From NCBI RefSeq assembly GCF_030812775.1, contig NZ_JAUSTI010000001.1, positions 558,001-622,000 on the forward strand: a stretch of 64,000 nucleotides of DNA. The letters are read 5' to 3'. The first letter of the stretch is position 1; every line of letters begins with the position of its first letter. Origin of the DNA: Paenibacillus tundrae (GTDB lineage Bacteria > Bacillota > Bacilli > Paenibacillales > Paenibacillaceae). The position numbers were made by a program, and so were the translations under genes. The notes beneath the pieces are model-generated. The model made no database searches. It worked only from the letters and a program-made list of their open reading frames with translations, and had not been told where the DNA came from. Shown one piece after another: positions 8,819 through 17,097 of the stretch.

Positions 8819-9838
8819 ATGAAAAAGGGTATACGAAATACGGCAGTTCTATTGACACTAACATGGCTATCTATGCTTCTACTTGCTTGTGGCAACGAGG
8901 CATCGACTTCTACAGCCAATTCATCAGAACAGTCTAGCACAGCCAGTGAGGCACAGTCCGGTACAACAGCAGAGAGTGATCAAGCAGCGACTTCAGCTAG
9001 TAACGAAGAAGCTCAAACTCGGATATTTACAGATTGGACAGGCCATCAGGTAGAAATTCCAGTAACACCAAAACGAGTGATTTACCATGGTGAGGTTACA
9101 GGAGATCTTCTGGCGCTCGGCGTGGTACCTGTGGGCATACTTCGTCAAGAAGGAACCGTGTATGATGATCAAGTTACAGAAGCTGAGGACGTGGGATTCC
9201 CGATTAGTGTAGAGAAGTCTCTCTCTCTTAACCCGGATCTCATTATTTTCTCCAACAGTGATGAGAACCAATATGAGGCAATCTCTAAGGTAGCACCAAC
9301 AGTAACATTTGATTCGTTTGCAACCATTGAAGATAGAATGCGCACATTAGGTGATATGTTGAACAAAAAGGAAGAAGCCGAAGCGTGGATCACAGCCCAC
9401 CAGCAAGCGACTGAAGCGATGTGGCAACAACTTCATGAAAATGGATTAGAAGCGGATGAGACCGCATCGGTGTTCACGATGTATCCGGGTAATCGATTAT
9501 TCGTAATGGCGGGTGCAGGATTACCTCAATTGTTGTATGGATCAGGTGGTATGAAGCCAACAGCTGAAATCCAGAAGGTATTGGATGAAGGGTTAGGCTT
9601 TGCTGAGATTTCAACAGAGAAACTGCCAGAATTCGCAGGTGATCGAATCTTTATCCTAAATCCTGTACCAGAGGAAGCGAAACAATCAACCAAAGAACTG
9701 CTTGATAGCTCAGTGTGGAAGAACCTGCCTGCGGTGAAAGCAGGTCACGTGTACCAATTTGATATTGTCAAAGCTTCAAGTGATGCGGTCTCTAGAGAGT
9801 GGCTTTTGAAAGAACTTCCTAAACAGATCACGCCATAA
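8819..9838 (+). CDS. iron-siderophore ABC transporter substrate-binding lipoprotein
   Basis: 339 residues from ATG 8819, 8 bases after GGGGGAG (ATG 8813 is too close). The signal peptide ends in lipobox LLAC with Cys24, followed by a Ser/Thr/Glu-rich linker to about residue 75 and then a FecB/FhuD-type periplasmic binding fold (VIYHGEVTGDLLALGV; LSLNPDLIIF). It would capture ferric siderophores outside the membrane. No permease genes are adjacent. A Fur box lies upstream and a Btr-like regulator downstream whose C-terminal half resembles this protein. Confidence 0.88.
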   Translation: MKKGIRNTAVLLTLTWLSMLLLACGNEASTSTANSSEQSSTASEAQSGTTAESDQAATSASNEEAQTRIFTDWTGHQVEIPVTPKRVIYHGEVTGDLLALGVVPVGILRQEGTVYDDQVTEAEDVGFPISVEKSLSLNPDLIIFSNSDENQYEAISKVAPTVTFDSFATIEDRMRTLGDMLNKKEEAEAWITAHQQATEAMWQQLHENGLEADETASVFTMYPGNRLFVMAGAGLPQLLYGSGGMKPTAEIQKVLDEGLGFAEISTEKLPEFAGDRIFILNPVPEEAKQSTKELLDSSVWKNLPAVKAGHVYQFDIVKASSDAVSREWLLKELPKQITP

Positions 9839-9915
9839 GATACGGAAACAGCTCTAATTTCATATCAAAGTACGAAATACTGTTAAATCATTAGTTGTGA
9901 CCACTCACACATGAA

Positions 9916-9949
9916 GAACATTCAACATTTTTGTTGATATGTTCTTTTT
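9916..9949 (+). terminator. intrinsic terminator after siderophore-binding protein gene
   Basis: GAACAT (9916-9921) with an inner CAAC/GTTG pairs with ATGTTC (9939-9944), followed by five Ts. Confidence 0.75.
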
Positions 9950-10018
9950 GTTGTATGGATTCATGCGATGTTCTGGATTCGTGGGCATACCTACGATATA
10001 ATCAAAAGTATGATGAAA

Positions 10019-10033
10019 TGATAATTATTCTCA
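10019..10033 (+). promoter_or_regulatory. Fur box upstream of btr-like gene
   Basis: TGATAATTATTCTCA matches the 7-1-7 Fur inverted repeat TGATAATNATTATCA with one mismatch. It lies 45-59 bases before the proposed start of the AraC-type regulator, consistent with iron repression. Confidence 0.82.
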
Positions 10034-10077
10034 ATATAGGTGAATGAACGATGTATATAAATGATGAGGTGAACCCA

Positions 10078-11706
10078 ATGTCTGTGTCGAAGCAGGTTGA
10101 GGGCACGCTGTTCTTTTCGGCATTTATGTTCCGGTTTGGTAGTATAGAGCAGCATAATGAGCAGCCGGAACAAAGGATGCTGGAAAAGGATTGCCGAAAA
10201 CATACATTTTTGATTTGTGAGGAAGGTACGGGACGTCTGTATATAGGTCACAAGCAGTATGTATTTTCATCCGGCAAGATCTATCCCCTGGCACCAGGCG
10301 AGAGCTATCAGATTGAACATGATGATAAGCAAGCTCTACATTATGTGGCGGTTGAGTATGATGTATTTCATGTGTTAACAGATGATCCAGAATTATATAC
10401 GCGTTCATTATTTGAGCATCGTAACAAACTAGGGGGTTATGCATACGCTCAGTTAAGCGGGATTCTAGAATCCATGCTTCCTATGCGTGAATATCGTACA
10501 GACAGCGAATATGCTAGGTTGAATGTGCAATTTCAGAAGCTGATGGGGATGATGATCACCAGATATACTTCATTGGAGACGGAACTGAGTCCAGGAGGAA
10601 AAGTAAACAGCACGATAAAGTATGTGGACGAGCATTACGCTGAGGAGATCACTGTACAAAAACTTGCAAAGCTGGCCGGGCTGCGGCCTGCTCAATACAC
10701 GACGTTGTTTAGAGAGCTCACAGGACGTAAGCCACTGGATTATGTGAATCATGTGCGAATCCAAATCGCCAAAGAATGGCTAGGCAAATCCGATGAACCA
10801 CTGAGAGATATTGCAAGTAGGGTTGGTTTTAAGGATGAATACTATTTCAGCAGACGTTTTCGCCAATCCACAGGTTTCGCTCCTCGCCAATATGACCGAT
10901 CTCTTCAGCGTCAGACACTTGTTCAAGACTTCTCTTCTCATGATGTGAATATTCCAGCCGTTCCTGAACGCATTATGTATTACGGGGAATCGGTAGGAGA
11001 TATGCTGATCATGGATCTTCCGATACTGAATCAACGAGCATATGATGCGGTGCAGCCGATTAATGTAGAAGAAACCGTGGAGATGAAGCCAGACTTAATC
11101 ATTTTTGACAGCAGCGATGAACAGCAATTTGAACAATTCTCCCGGATTGCACCGACACTTGCGTATAACTCTCATGCGACACTAAGCGATCGTATCCACA
11201 TGATCGGAAGTTGGTTTGGTAAATATGCTGAGGCAGAGCAATGGTGGTTGACGTATACCGAAAATGAGATGAACATGTGGCAAAAGCTCCAGGCATTCAT
11301 TCAACCAGGGGAAACCGCTTCAGTCTTTGTCTATCACCGCGGGGCGCGATTATTCGTGATGGGTAACATTGGACTTGCTCCAATGTTATATCATCCCCTC
11401 GGCTTCAAGCCAGTTGCAAAAGTACAGGAAGCGTTGGCTGCAGGCAGAGCCTATAAAGAAATTGCTGCTGAGGCGTTGCACCAATATGCTGGAGACCGTG
11501 TGTTTCTTATGTTACCTGAAGATCCCGTTGCAAGACAGGCGACGGAAGCTTTAATGCAGAGTGCTGCTTGGCAAGGGCTGAGCGCAGTGAAAAATGGTCA
11601 CGTATATCCGCTTGAAGAAACGATATGGAACTTGGGTGATGCACGTACCCGTATGAATCTATTGAGCCTGCTGCCCGAACTGTTAGGTCGTCGTTCTGAT
11701 AGGTAG
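10078..11706 (+). CDS. AraC-type regulator fused to siderophore-binding domain (Btr-like)
   Basis: 542 residues from ATG 10078 (GAGGTG 6 bases upstream); ATG 10051, nine codons earlier, also has an AGGTGA site, so the start is uncertain. An N-terminal cupin-like region (about 1-150) precedes two AraC helix-turn-helix motifs (about 165-275; ITVQKLAKLAGLRPAQY and IASRVGFKDEYYFSRRF). A FecB/FhuD-like binding domain fills 285-540 (IMYYGESVGDMLIMDL, MKPDLIIFDSSD). This is the arrangement of Bacillus subtilis Btr (YbbB), which senses ferric bacillibactin and activates its uptake genes. The likely target is the neighbouring binding protein gene. Confidence 0.88.
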   Translation: MSVSKQVEGTLFFSAFMFRFGSIEQHNEQPEQRMLEKDCRKHTFLICEEGTGRLYIGHKQYVFSSGKIYPLAPGESYQIEHDDKQALHYVAVEYDVFHVLTDDPELYTRSLFEHRNKLGGYAYAQLSGILESMLPMREYRTDSEYARLNVQFQKLMGMMITRYTSLETELSPGGKVNSTIKYVDEHYAEEITVQKLAKLAGLRPAQYTTLFRELTGRKPLDYVNHVRIQIAKEWLGKSDEPLRDIASRVGFKDEYYFSRRFRQSTGFAPRQYDRSLQRQTLVQDFSSHDVNIPAVPERIMYYGESVGDMLIMDLPILNQRAYDAVQPINVEETVEMKPDLIIFDSSDEQQFEQFSRIAPTLAYNSHATLSDRIHMIGSWFGKYAEAEQWWLTYTENEMNMWQKLQAFIQPGETASVFVYHRGARLFVMGNIGLAPMLYHPLGFKPVAKVQEALAAGRAYKEIAAEALHQYAGDRVFLMLPEDPVARQATEALMQSAAWQGLSAVKNGHVYPLEETIWNLGDARTRMNLLSLLPELLGRRSDR

Positions 11707-11710
11707 TCAA

Positions 11711-11739
11711 AAGCGGACTTTTGGAACAACCTCTAAAAG
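11711..11739. repeat. dispersed intergenic element, copy 1
   Basis: 29 bases beginning AAGCGGACTTTTGGAACA, matching 62236-62264 at 26 of 29 positions. It sits 68 bases before the MtnU-like gene, just upstream of a possible promoter TTGCAG-N18-TATGAT. Function unknown. Confidence 0.6.
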
Positions 11740-11806
11740 TGCACTTGCAGTCGTCAGGATGATCAAGCTATGATATCCAATATTACATTTCGGAGGAGCG
11801 CTGGTC

Positions 11807-12625
11807 ATGACACAACAACAAGGAGAAATGCGAGTAGCCTTGATACAAGCTGATATTCAATTAGGAGATCCAGAGGCTAATCATCAACATATGCAATCAT
11901 TGCTTGAGCGGGCAGTGGAACAATATCCTGATCTGGGCTTGGCTGTATTGCCTGAGATGTGGAATACAGGCTACGCTTTGGAGCAAATTCATGAACTGGC
12001 TGACCCTGAGGGGGAACATTCGCGAGCATGGTTATCTGCTTTTGCCAAAAAGCATCAAATCTCAATTGTTGGTGGTTCCATTGCAGAGAAACGCAAAGGT
12101 GAAATTTACAATACGATGTACGCTTATGATCGAGAAGGTCGTGAAGTGACACGTTATGATAAACTGCATTTATTCCGATTGATGGATGAAGAGAAGTATT
12201 TGCATCCTGGTGCAGAACCGGAGATTTTTGAGTTGGAAAATGGTCTTACAGCAGGGGCTTCCATCTGTTATGATATTCGCTTCCCGGAGCTTGCGAGGAC
12301 ATTAGCTCTGAATGGGGCTAAAGCTCTGATCGTACCAGCCGAATGGCCAAAACCTCGTCTGCATCACTGGCGCACACTTCTGACGGCTAGAGCCATCGAG
12401 AATCAGATGTATGTGATCGCTTGTAATCGTGTAGGACTGGGCGGAGATACGGAATTCTTCGGTCATTCTCTCATTATCGACCCTTGGGGGGAGATTGTAG
12501 CTGAGGGCGGAGAAGGTGAGGAGATCGTGACGGGAATGATACGTCCCTCCCTGGTTGATGAGGTTCGTGGACGTATTCCGGTATTTGAGGATCGGAGACC
12601 GGGGCTTTACTTTCGTGAAAAATAA
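11807..12625 (+). CDS. mtnU: carbon-nitrogen hydrolase, omega-amidase (MtnU-like)
   Basis: 272 residues, nitrilase superfamily. The catalytic triad is visible as Glu50 (LPEMWNTGY), Lys119 (YDKLHLF) and Cys154 (ICYDIRFPE). Family members close to this hydrolyse 2-oxoglutaramate or 2-oxosuccinamate left by glutamine-dependent transamination. In B. subtilis such a gene (mtnU) lies beside mtnE, and here an MtnE-like gene is 3 kb away, which favours that role. GGAGGAG precedes ATG. The gene symbol rests on motif and context, not on a search. Confidence 0.7.
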   Translation: MTQQQGEMRVALIQADIQLGDPEANHQHMQSLLERAVEQYPDLGLAVLPEMWNTGYALEQIHELADPEGEHSRAWLSAFAKKHQISIVGGSIAEKRKGEIYNTMYAYDREGREVTRYDKLHLFRLMDEEKYLHPGAEPEIFELENGLTAGASICYDIRFPELARTLALNGAKALIVPAEWPKPRLHHWRTLLTARAIENQMYVIACNRVGLGGDTEFFGHSLIIDPWGEIVAEGGEGEEIVTGMIRPSLVDEVRGRIPVFEDRRPGLYFREK

Positions 12626-12706
12626 ATAAATATTGAGAATAAGTGTTTATCCTCTCCGTGGACGGGTAATGATAACTATCCCGTCACCAAGGAGGATGAT
12701 CAATCA

Positions 12707-12892
12707 ATGGACAACCATGTGAAAGATACGCTCAGGAGACTGGAACAGGATAACACAAGGGTAGATCACTTAAGACAATTCTTAGAGAATGGTGCAGGAG
12801 GGCTATCACCCCCTGAACAAGGAACGCCAGATGAAGGACGTCTGGTGAATCAGCAGAACAGGTTGACGAGTGATCGTAATTTACGTAAATAA
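12707..12892 (+). CDS. small hypothetical protein
   Basis: 61 residues, hydrophilic and charged, with no membrane segment or cysteine. An AAGGAGG site lies 11 bases before ATG, slightly long, and a GACGGG/CCCGTC hairpin occupies the leader (12660-12685). It is followed by a clear terminator. Function unknown; the good ribosome site and closed transcription unit argue that it is real. Confidence 0.55.
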   Translation: MDNHVKDTLRRLEQDNTRVDHLRQFLENGAGGLSPPEQGTPDEGRLVNQQNRLTSDRNLRK

Positions 12893-13039
12893 ACCGCCAG
12901 ATCGAAACGACCTATGTACGTTTCTACGTTAACTTAGATGATTAAACAATAAACGTGTGAAACATTGTGCTCGAACAGTGCAACACGCTCGAATAAGCTG
13001 AAGAATGCCTTGTCGTAATAGCCAAGCGCTGTATGTAAT

Positions 13040-13069
13040 AAAAGGGAAGACCCTAAGGTCTTCCCTTTT
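13040..13069. terminator. bidirectional intrinsic terminator
   Basis: AAAAGGGAAGACC (13040-13052) and GGTCTTCCCTTTT (13057-13069) form a perfect 13-bp stem with a 4-base loop, T-ended on both strands. It separates the small plus-strand gene from the convergent lysR gene. Confidence 0.9.
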
Positions 13070-13125
13070 ATTTGTCTTGAGTAAAGTGTAAGTCAACGCA
13101 GCACTGTACTCAGATTGATAGATGA

Positions 13126-14055
13126 CTAATGATTACCTTCAGATAGCTTTGCAACTGTCTGCTTGAAGGTGTGGATAAAGGCTTCAGCCGCTTTGGATAA
13201 TACTCGTCCCTGACGATACGCAACAACTAAAGTACGGCTCGGGACAGGCTCAGCCAGAGGCACATACACCGGTACAAATTCACTGCGAGGTGCTCGTGCG
13301 ATAAAGCGCGGAACCAGAGTAATACCCATGCCTGTGGCTACGAGGGATTGTACGGTTTCAATGTTATTACTCTCGAACACGACATTGGGATCGAAACCAG
13401 CCTGTTCACAGAGGTCAAAGGTTAGTTTGCGGAAACCTTGTCCTTTCTTCAAGACAACAAAAGACTCTTCACGAAGCTCCTCCATCCTTACGGGAATGGG
13501 GTTGGCAGGATCACCTCGCTGTGCTAATGGATGCGTTGGAGGTACGGCCAAGTCAATTCGTTCCTCACCGATCACAACATAGGATAAACTTGGTTCTTGT
13601 AGCGGAAGGGATAACAAGCTAAGATCGGCTTTGCCGCTTGCCGTTAGTTTCTCTAGCGTAAGACCCGAGTCCTCCAGCAACGTTACTTCAATCTCAGGAT
13701 AGGTTTGTTGAAATGCAGGCAGAACATGAGGTAGTAGATGGGAGCCGGTAATTGGCATACTGCCTACAACGACTTTGCCTTTACGAAGTTGCGAAATGTC
13801 TGACATTTCCTGTCTGAGCAGTTCAACCGCATCTACGATTTTCTGAGCCTGTTCAACAAAGGTAACCCCAGCATGGGTCAGTTCCACTGTGCTCGTATTT
13901 CGTTGAAAAAGGAGCACGCCCAATTCTTTTTCTAATTTGGATAATTGCTGGCTTAACGAGGGTTGTGCGATATGTAGCTTCTCTGCTGCACGGGAAAAAT
14001 TTCGTTCTGCCGCAATCTGCAACGTATATTGGAGCTGTCTAAATTCCATCGTCAT
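13126..14055 (-). CDS. LysR-family regulator, divergent from leuCD
   Basis: 309 residues. The N-terminal winged helix-turn-helix (FSRAAEKLHIAQPSLSQQLS, about 20-39) is followed by a LysR substrate-binding domain (about 92-300; GKVVVGSMPITGSHLLP). AAAGGA precedes ATG 14055 and a TATAAT -10 lies at 14082-14087 on the minus strand. Without the prophage it would face leuC across about 320 bases, so leuCD is the likely target. The effector is unknown. Confidence 0.88.
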   Translation of the reverse strand: MTMEFRQLQYTLQIAAERNFSRAAEKLHIAQPSLSQQLSKLEKELGVLLFQRNTSTVELTHAGVTFVEQAQKIVDAVELLRQEMSDISQLRKGKVVVGSMPITGSHLLPHVLPAFQQTYPEIEVTLLEDSGLTLEKLTASGKADLSLLSLPLQEPSLSYVVIGEERIDLAVPPTHPLAQRGDPANPIPVRMEELREESFVVLKKGQGFRKLTFDLCEQAGFDPNVVFESNNIETVQSLVATGMGITLVPRFIARAPRSEFVPVYVPLAEPVPSRTLVVAYRQGRVLSKAAEAFIHTFKQTVAKLSEGNH

Positions 14056-14163
14056 TGGTCATTCCTTTCATCATTGCCACTATTATATCACCCTCAAGTC
14101 GTTTAATCCTTTTTTGCTAAAATACATTGACACAATCCGTTTAGAAACGTATCATAAGTTTAT

Positions 14164-14182
14164 GATAATGATAATTGTTATC
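14164..14182. promoter_or_regulatory. Fur box in the lysR-leuC intergenic region
   Basis: GATAATGATAATTGTTATC differs from the 19-base Fur consensus at two positions and extends to a flanking T...A pair. It is about 110 bases upstream of lysR and about 60 bases from the phage attachment core, on the chromosomal side. It may control lysR, leuCD before prophage insertion, or both. Confidence 0.72.
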
Positions 14183-14230
14183 AATTATAACCTCTGCTGC
14201 GAGCAGTGGTTTATTTGGTTTTTCCTCGTT

Positions 14231-14245
14231 ATAGGTTAATCCTAT
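14231..14245. promoter_or_regulatory. candidate LysR-type operator at left prophage junction
   Basis: ATAGGTTAATCCTAT is a perfect inverted repeat with the T-N11-A form common to LysR operators, lying between lysR and the original leuC promoter. Its right half is the first bases of the attachment core. Assignment to this LysR protein is inferred from position. Confidence 0.55.
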
Positions 14246-14260
14246 TACATCTATAGATAT
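14242..14260. other. attL core
   Basis: CTATTACATCTATAGATAT, identical to 50917-50935. Extending left, 28 of 31 bases match between the two ends. The core contains the perfect palindrome ATCTATAGAT. The integrase gene starts its 3' end 75 bases inside. Confidence 0.9.
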
Positions 14261-14315
14261 CAAGCAGTGTAAAACATTGCTGTGTAAGCTTTTTTAGAGT
14301 GGTAGTTTCGTAAAT

Positions 14316-14333
14316 GGGGACGAATTGGGGACT
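14316..14333. repeat. GGGGAC tandem repeat, left arm
   Basis: GGGGACGAATTGGGGACT holds two GGGGAC units 11 bases apart and recurs with one mismatch at 50785-50802 near the other end. It lies between the core and the integrase stop, so it is a plausible integrase arm-binding site. Confidence 0.55.
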
Positions 14334-14334
14334 C

Positions 14335-15537
14335 TTAATTAATGTCTTTGTTTGGTTTATTAAACATATCATCGAACTTGTTAGCTGCATCGTGATCAGC
14401 TTTGCGAAAAACGTGACCATACACATTCATTGTTATTGCTATGTCTGAATGACCTAAGCGTTCTGAAATGACTTTCGAATGTACTCCCTGATTAATTAGC
14501 AAGGATGCTGATGTATGTCTTAAAGCGTGAAATTTGATGGGACGTAATCCATGTTTACGTACAAAGTTGTGCCATCTATTTGAAACATATTCTGGCCCGA
14601 ATGGAGAACCAGACGAAGTAGTGAAGACAAACTGATGTTCTAAACTACCTTTCCACTCCGAACCCATTTTATCAATATTGATAACTGTCTGCTTGCGCAA
14701 GTTTTTCAATAGATCCACTACAACTTTAGGGATCGATACTTTCCGATTGGCATCCGCTGTTTTCGGTGGTGTTATGGCTTTTTGGGTTTCCTTTGTGTAT
14801 ACCATCTGTTGTTCAATTTCAATGATTCCTTTATCTAAGTTAATATGCTTCCATTCGAGTCCACAAATTTCACCTCGTCGCATACCTGTTGTTATTGCTA
14901 GGGTAACGATTGCCTTCCAAACCAAAGGTTGAGACTCCAATATTGTTAAAAGTTCTTTGCTCTCCTCCTCATCATAACACTCAGCTTTAACTTTAATTTT
15001 TTTCGGATATTTTAATCCATGCATAGGGGATTCTTTTATCACCTTCCAGGTTACAGCGACACCAAAGACATTTCGTAATACTCTATGGAGAGAAATAAGA
15101 GTAGAGGATGACAGCTCACCTTTATAACTGAAAAGTCTTTTCTCTGGATCCTCGATATCACTAAAATACTGTACAATATGCATTGTTTTGATATCACTCA
15201 TCTTTTTGTTACCAAAATGGGGAAGTAGTAGAGTAAACAGATACTCGTTCAGTTCAGTTGTTTTCGGAGCATATTTTTTACCCTTAGCAAATTTAACTCT
15301 CCATTCATCAATAAAAGTTGCGAACATCATTTTTTCAGGAGCGATATATTGTCCAGACTCTACTTCCATTTTAAACTTAACTAATTCCTCATTAAGCCTT
15401 TCATCCAATTTCTTAGGTGATAGTTTTTCATTGATGCGAATCGTTTTCTTTTCGCGTAACCGTTTCCCGTTAGAATCGTAACCTGCTTCAACAGTCAACC
15501 TCCAAGAATTGGTTCCGCGAGCTTCAATAGATGCCAT
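14335..15537 (-). CDS. int: tyrosine recombinase integrase
   Basis: 400 residues. An N-terminal AP2-like arm-binding region (about 1-60) and SAM-like core-binding domain (about 70-165) precede the catalytic domain. Catalytic residues visible are Arg220 (TGMRRGE), His337/Arg340 (HALRH), His363 (LGHSD) and nucleophile Tyr373 (MNVYGH). It inserts and excises the phage at the 19-bp core. It is oriented with its 3' end towards attL, next to the GGGGAC repeat. Confidence 0.95.
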   Translation of the reverse strand: MASIEARGTNSWRLTVEAGYDSNGKRLREKKTIRINEKLSPKKLDERLNEELVKFKMEVESGQYIAPEKMMFATFIDEWRVKFAKGKKYAPKTTELNEYLFTLLLPHFGNKKMSDIKTMHIVQYFSDIEDPEKRLFSYKGELSSSTLISLHRVLRNVFGVAVTWKVIKESPMHGLKYPKKIKVKAECYDEEESKELLTILESQPLVWKAIVTLAITTGMRRGEICGLEWKHINLDKGIIEIEQQMVYTKETQKAITPPKTADANRKVSIPKVVVDLLKNLRKQTVINIDKMGSEWKGSLEHQFVFTTSSGSPFGPEYVSNRWHNFVRKHGLRPIKFHALRHTSASLLINQGVHSKVISERLGHSDIAITMNVYGHVFRKADHDAANKFDDMFNKPNKDIN

Positions 15538-15572
15538 TATTCGTACTCCTTTCAGTAAGTTAGCAGTTCATC

Positions 15573-16712
15573 CTAGAATGGTATCTCATCTAAAACTTTC
15601 AAATGTCGTGCTGTACGTTCTCTTTTTTCTTCTTCATATTCCATCTCTGCTTCCATTTCAACTTCTTCATCAAGATGCTCAAGGTAACTTTTGTGTTCTT
15701 GCTTTTTCCCATGTTTATATTCTAGCTCCCAATAGGGAAGTAAATCATTCTCATAAAAGGTTGTTGCATGACCACATTTGGTACAAAATCTTGCGTCACC
15801 ATCAGCTAGTTCATCACAAATGACTTCAGGTTTTCCATTCCAATATTCTTTATTATTACAACGGTTTACCACATGAACGCCGCATATTTTGCAATAATCA
15901 TTTCCGTTAATTTCTTCATTACTACATTTCGGGCATATTATGGCTCTACTGAATTCATCGAGCTTCACTTTTTCATATTTCATATCAAATTCAACCCTTT
16001 TATTATAGATTTTTTTGGATGCACATACCGGGCAATAAGTGGGGTTAGTCTTTATGAAGTTATGTTTACATTTATTACAATAATGCTCGTTGTTTATAAG
16101 AAAAATGAAGTCTGAATATTTTTTTACTAAGTAATCTCTAGGATTATGCGTCCTACCTAATGCAGTGCCTTTACTAAAAAAACTTAGGATGTTTTTAGCG
16201 GCAAGCAATGAAATATCAAACCAATTGCTTAGATCCTTAGCGTTGAATTTTTTGAGGGCATAAAGAACACTTGAAGGAACTAATAAAGATCGAGCAAAGC
16301 AATCTGCTTCTTGTTCGAATGATTTGTACTGATCTTTTGTAAGAGAACTTCTAGAGATTATTGTCTTGTTAGAAATTTCATTGTGCCGAAGAATGTAATG
16401 ACCAATTTCGTGGGCAATTGTCCAACGTTTTCTACCAGGCGAAGAGATTTTTTCGTTATACAGTATCAAATACTGGTGATTTTTTTTTTGATAATAACAA
16501 CAGCCCTCTTCACTTTCGGCGAATATACAAACCTCTTCGAATGTCATATTTCTTTTTTTTGCAAACCAAGTGTAAGTTCTAATTTTTAAATTCTCAAATT
16601 CCTTTGCCATTTCCTTAACTTTTATGGGGAAATTGTCGGCTGGTATTTCTCTCAACAAACTGTATGCTGACATTTCTGCTTTCTTAAAATCTGGTTTAAA
16701 TATCATCATCAT
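15573..16712 (-). CDS. ImmA/IrrE-type metallopeptidase with C-terminal zinc ribbons
   Basis: About 379 residues from the ATG at 16712 (ATG 16709, 16706 and 16718 are also in frame). The HEIGH zinc-protease motif falls near residues 101-105 (WTIAHEIGHYILRH), with the third ligand region FEQEADCFARSLLVP. The C-terminal half carries three CxxC-type zinc ribbons (CNKC...CPVC, CPKC...CKIC, and CDEL...CTKCGH) and a Glu-rich tail. ImmA proteases cleave the phage repressor during induction. The start overlaps the repressor gene, so the two are co-expressed. The ribbons are an unusual addition. Confidence 0.87.
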   Translation of the reverse strand: MMMIFKPDFKKAEMSAYSLLREIPADNFPIKVKEMAKEFENLKIRTYTWFAKKRNMTFEEVCIFAESEEGCCYYQKKNHQYLILYNEKISSPGRKRWTIAHEIGHYILRHNEISNKTIISRSSLTKDQYKSFEQEADCFARSLLVPSSVLYALKKFNAKDLSNWFDISLLAAKNILSFFSKGTALGRTHNPRDYLVKKYSDFIFLINNEHYCNKCKHNFIKTNPTYCPVCASKKIYNKRVEFDMKYEKVKLDEFSRAIICPKCSNEEINGNDYCKICGVHVVNRCNNKEYWNGKPEVICDELADGDARFCTKCGHATTFYENDLLPYWELEYKHGKKQEHKSYLEHLDEEVEMEAEMEYEEEKRERTARHLKVLDEIPF

Positions 16713-17097
16713 CCTCATAATCCTCTTCATTGAAGGCATCTTCAAAGGCTGCATCTAAAATTTTTACTGCCTTTTCTAAAACATCTGGAGATACCTTCCT
16801 AGCAAATCTTTCGATTTTTCGATAATTCTTGTCTAAAGGAGCATCTCCTTCATCAGATGTAGTATCATTCGGTTCATCAGTTCTCCCTAACAAATAGTCT
16901 AAAGATACATTGAAGAATACCGAGAGATGCCTAACAGTATCAAGACGAGGATCTCCAAGATCGTTTTCCCATTTTGAGATCATGCCTTTATTTATAGTTG
17001 TATTGAACTTTTGATTAAGTTTTTCTGCCAGTTCATCTTGTGAAAGTTTGTGTTTATTACGTAAACTTTTAATAATTTTCCCTATTGGTTGACTCAT
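16696..17097 (-). CDS. XRE-family phage repressor
   Basis: 133 residues. The helix-turn-helix is at about 9-66 (LSQDELAEKLNQKF..INKGMISKWEN, then SLDYLLGRTDEP), followed by an acidic tail ending in Asp-rich residues. The lysogeny repressor, transcribed leftward from TTGCTT-N17-TATTAT in the divergent control region; AGGAG precedes ATG. Partner of the overlapping ImmA-type protease, as in ImmR/ImmA pairs. Confidence 0.88.
   Translation of the reverse strand: MSQPIGKIIKSLRNKHKLSQDELAEKLNQKFNTTINKGMISKWENDLGDPRLDTVRHLSVFFNVSLDYLLGRTDEPNDTTSDEGDAPLDKNYRKIERFARKVSPDVLEKAVKILDAAFEDAFNEEDYEDDDDI

Noticed and set aside
12636..12685. Fur box before the small gene at 12707
   Set aside because: TGAGAATAAGTGTTTATC and TGATAACTATC are only partial matches and much weaker than the three boxes reported.
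14335..17097. Integrative conjugative element instead of a phage
   Set aside because: The integrase and ImmA/repressor pair occur in both, but a full set of head, tail and lysis genes and no conjugation genes make it a prophage.
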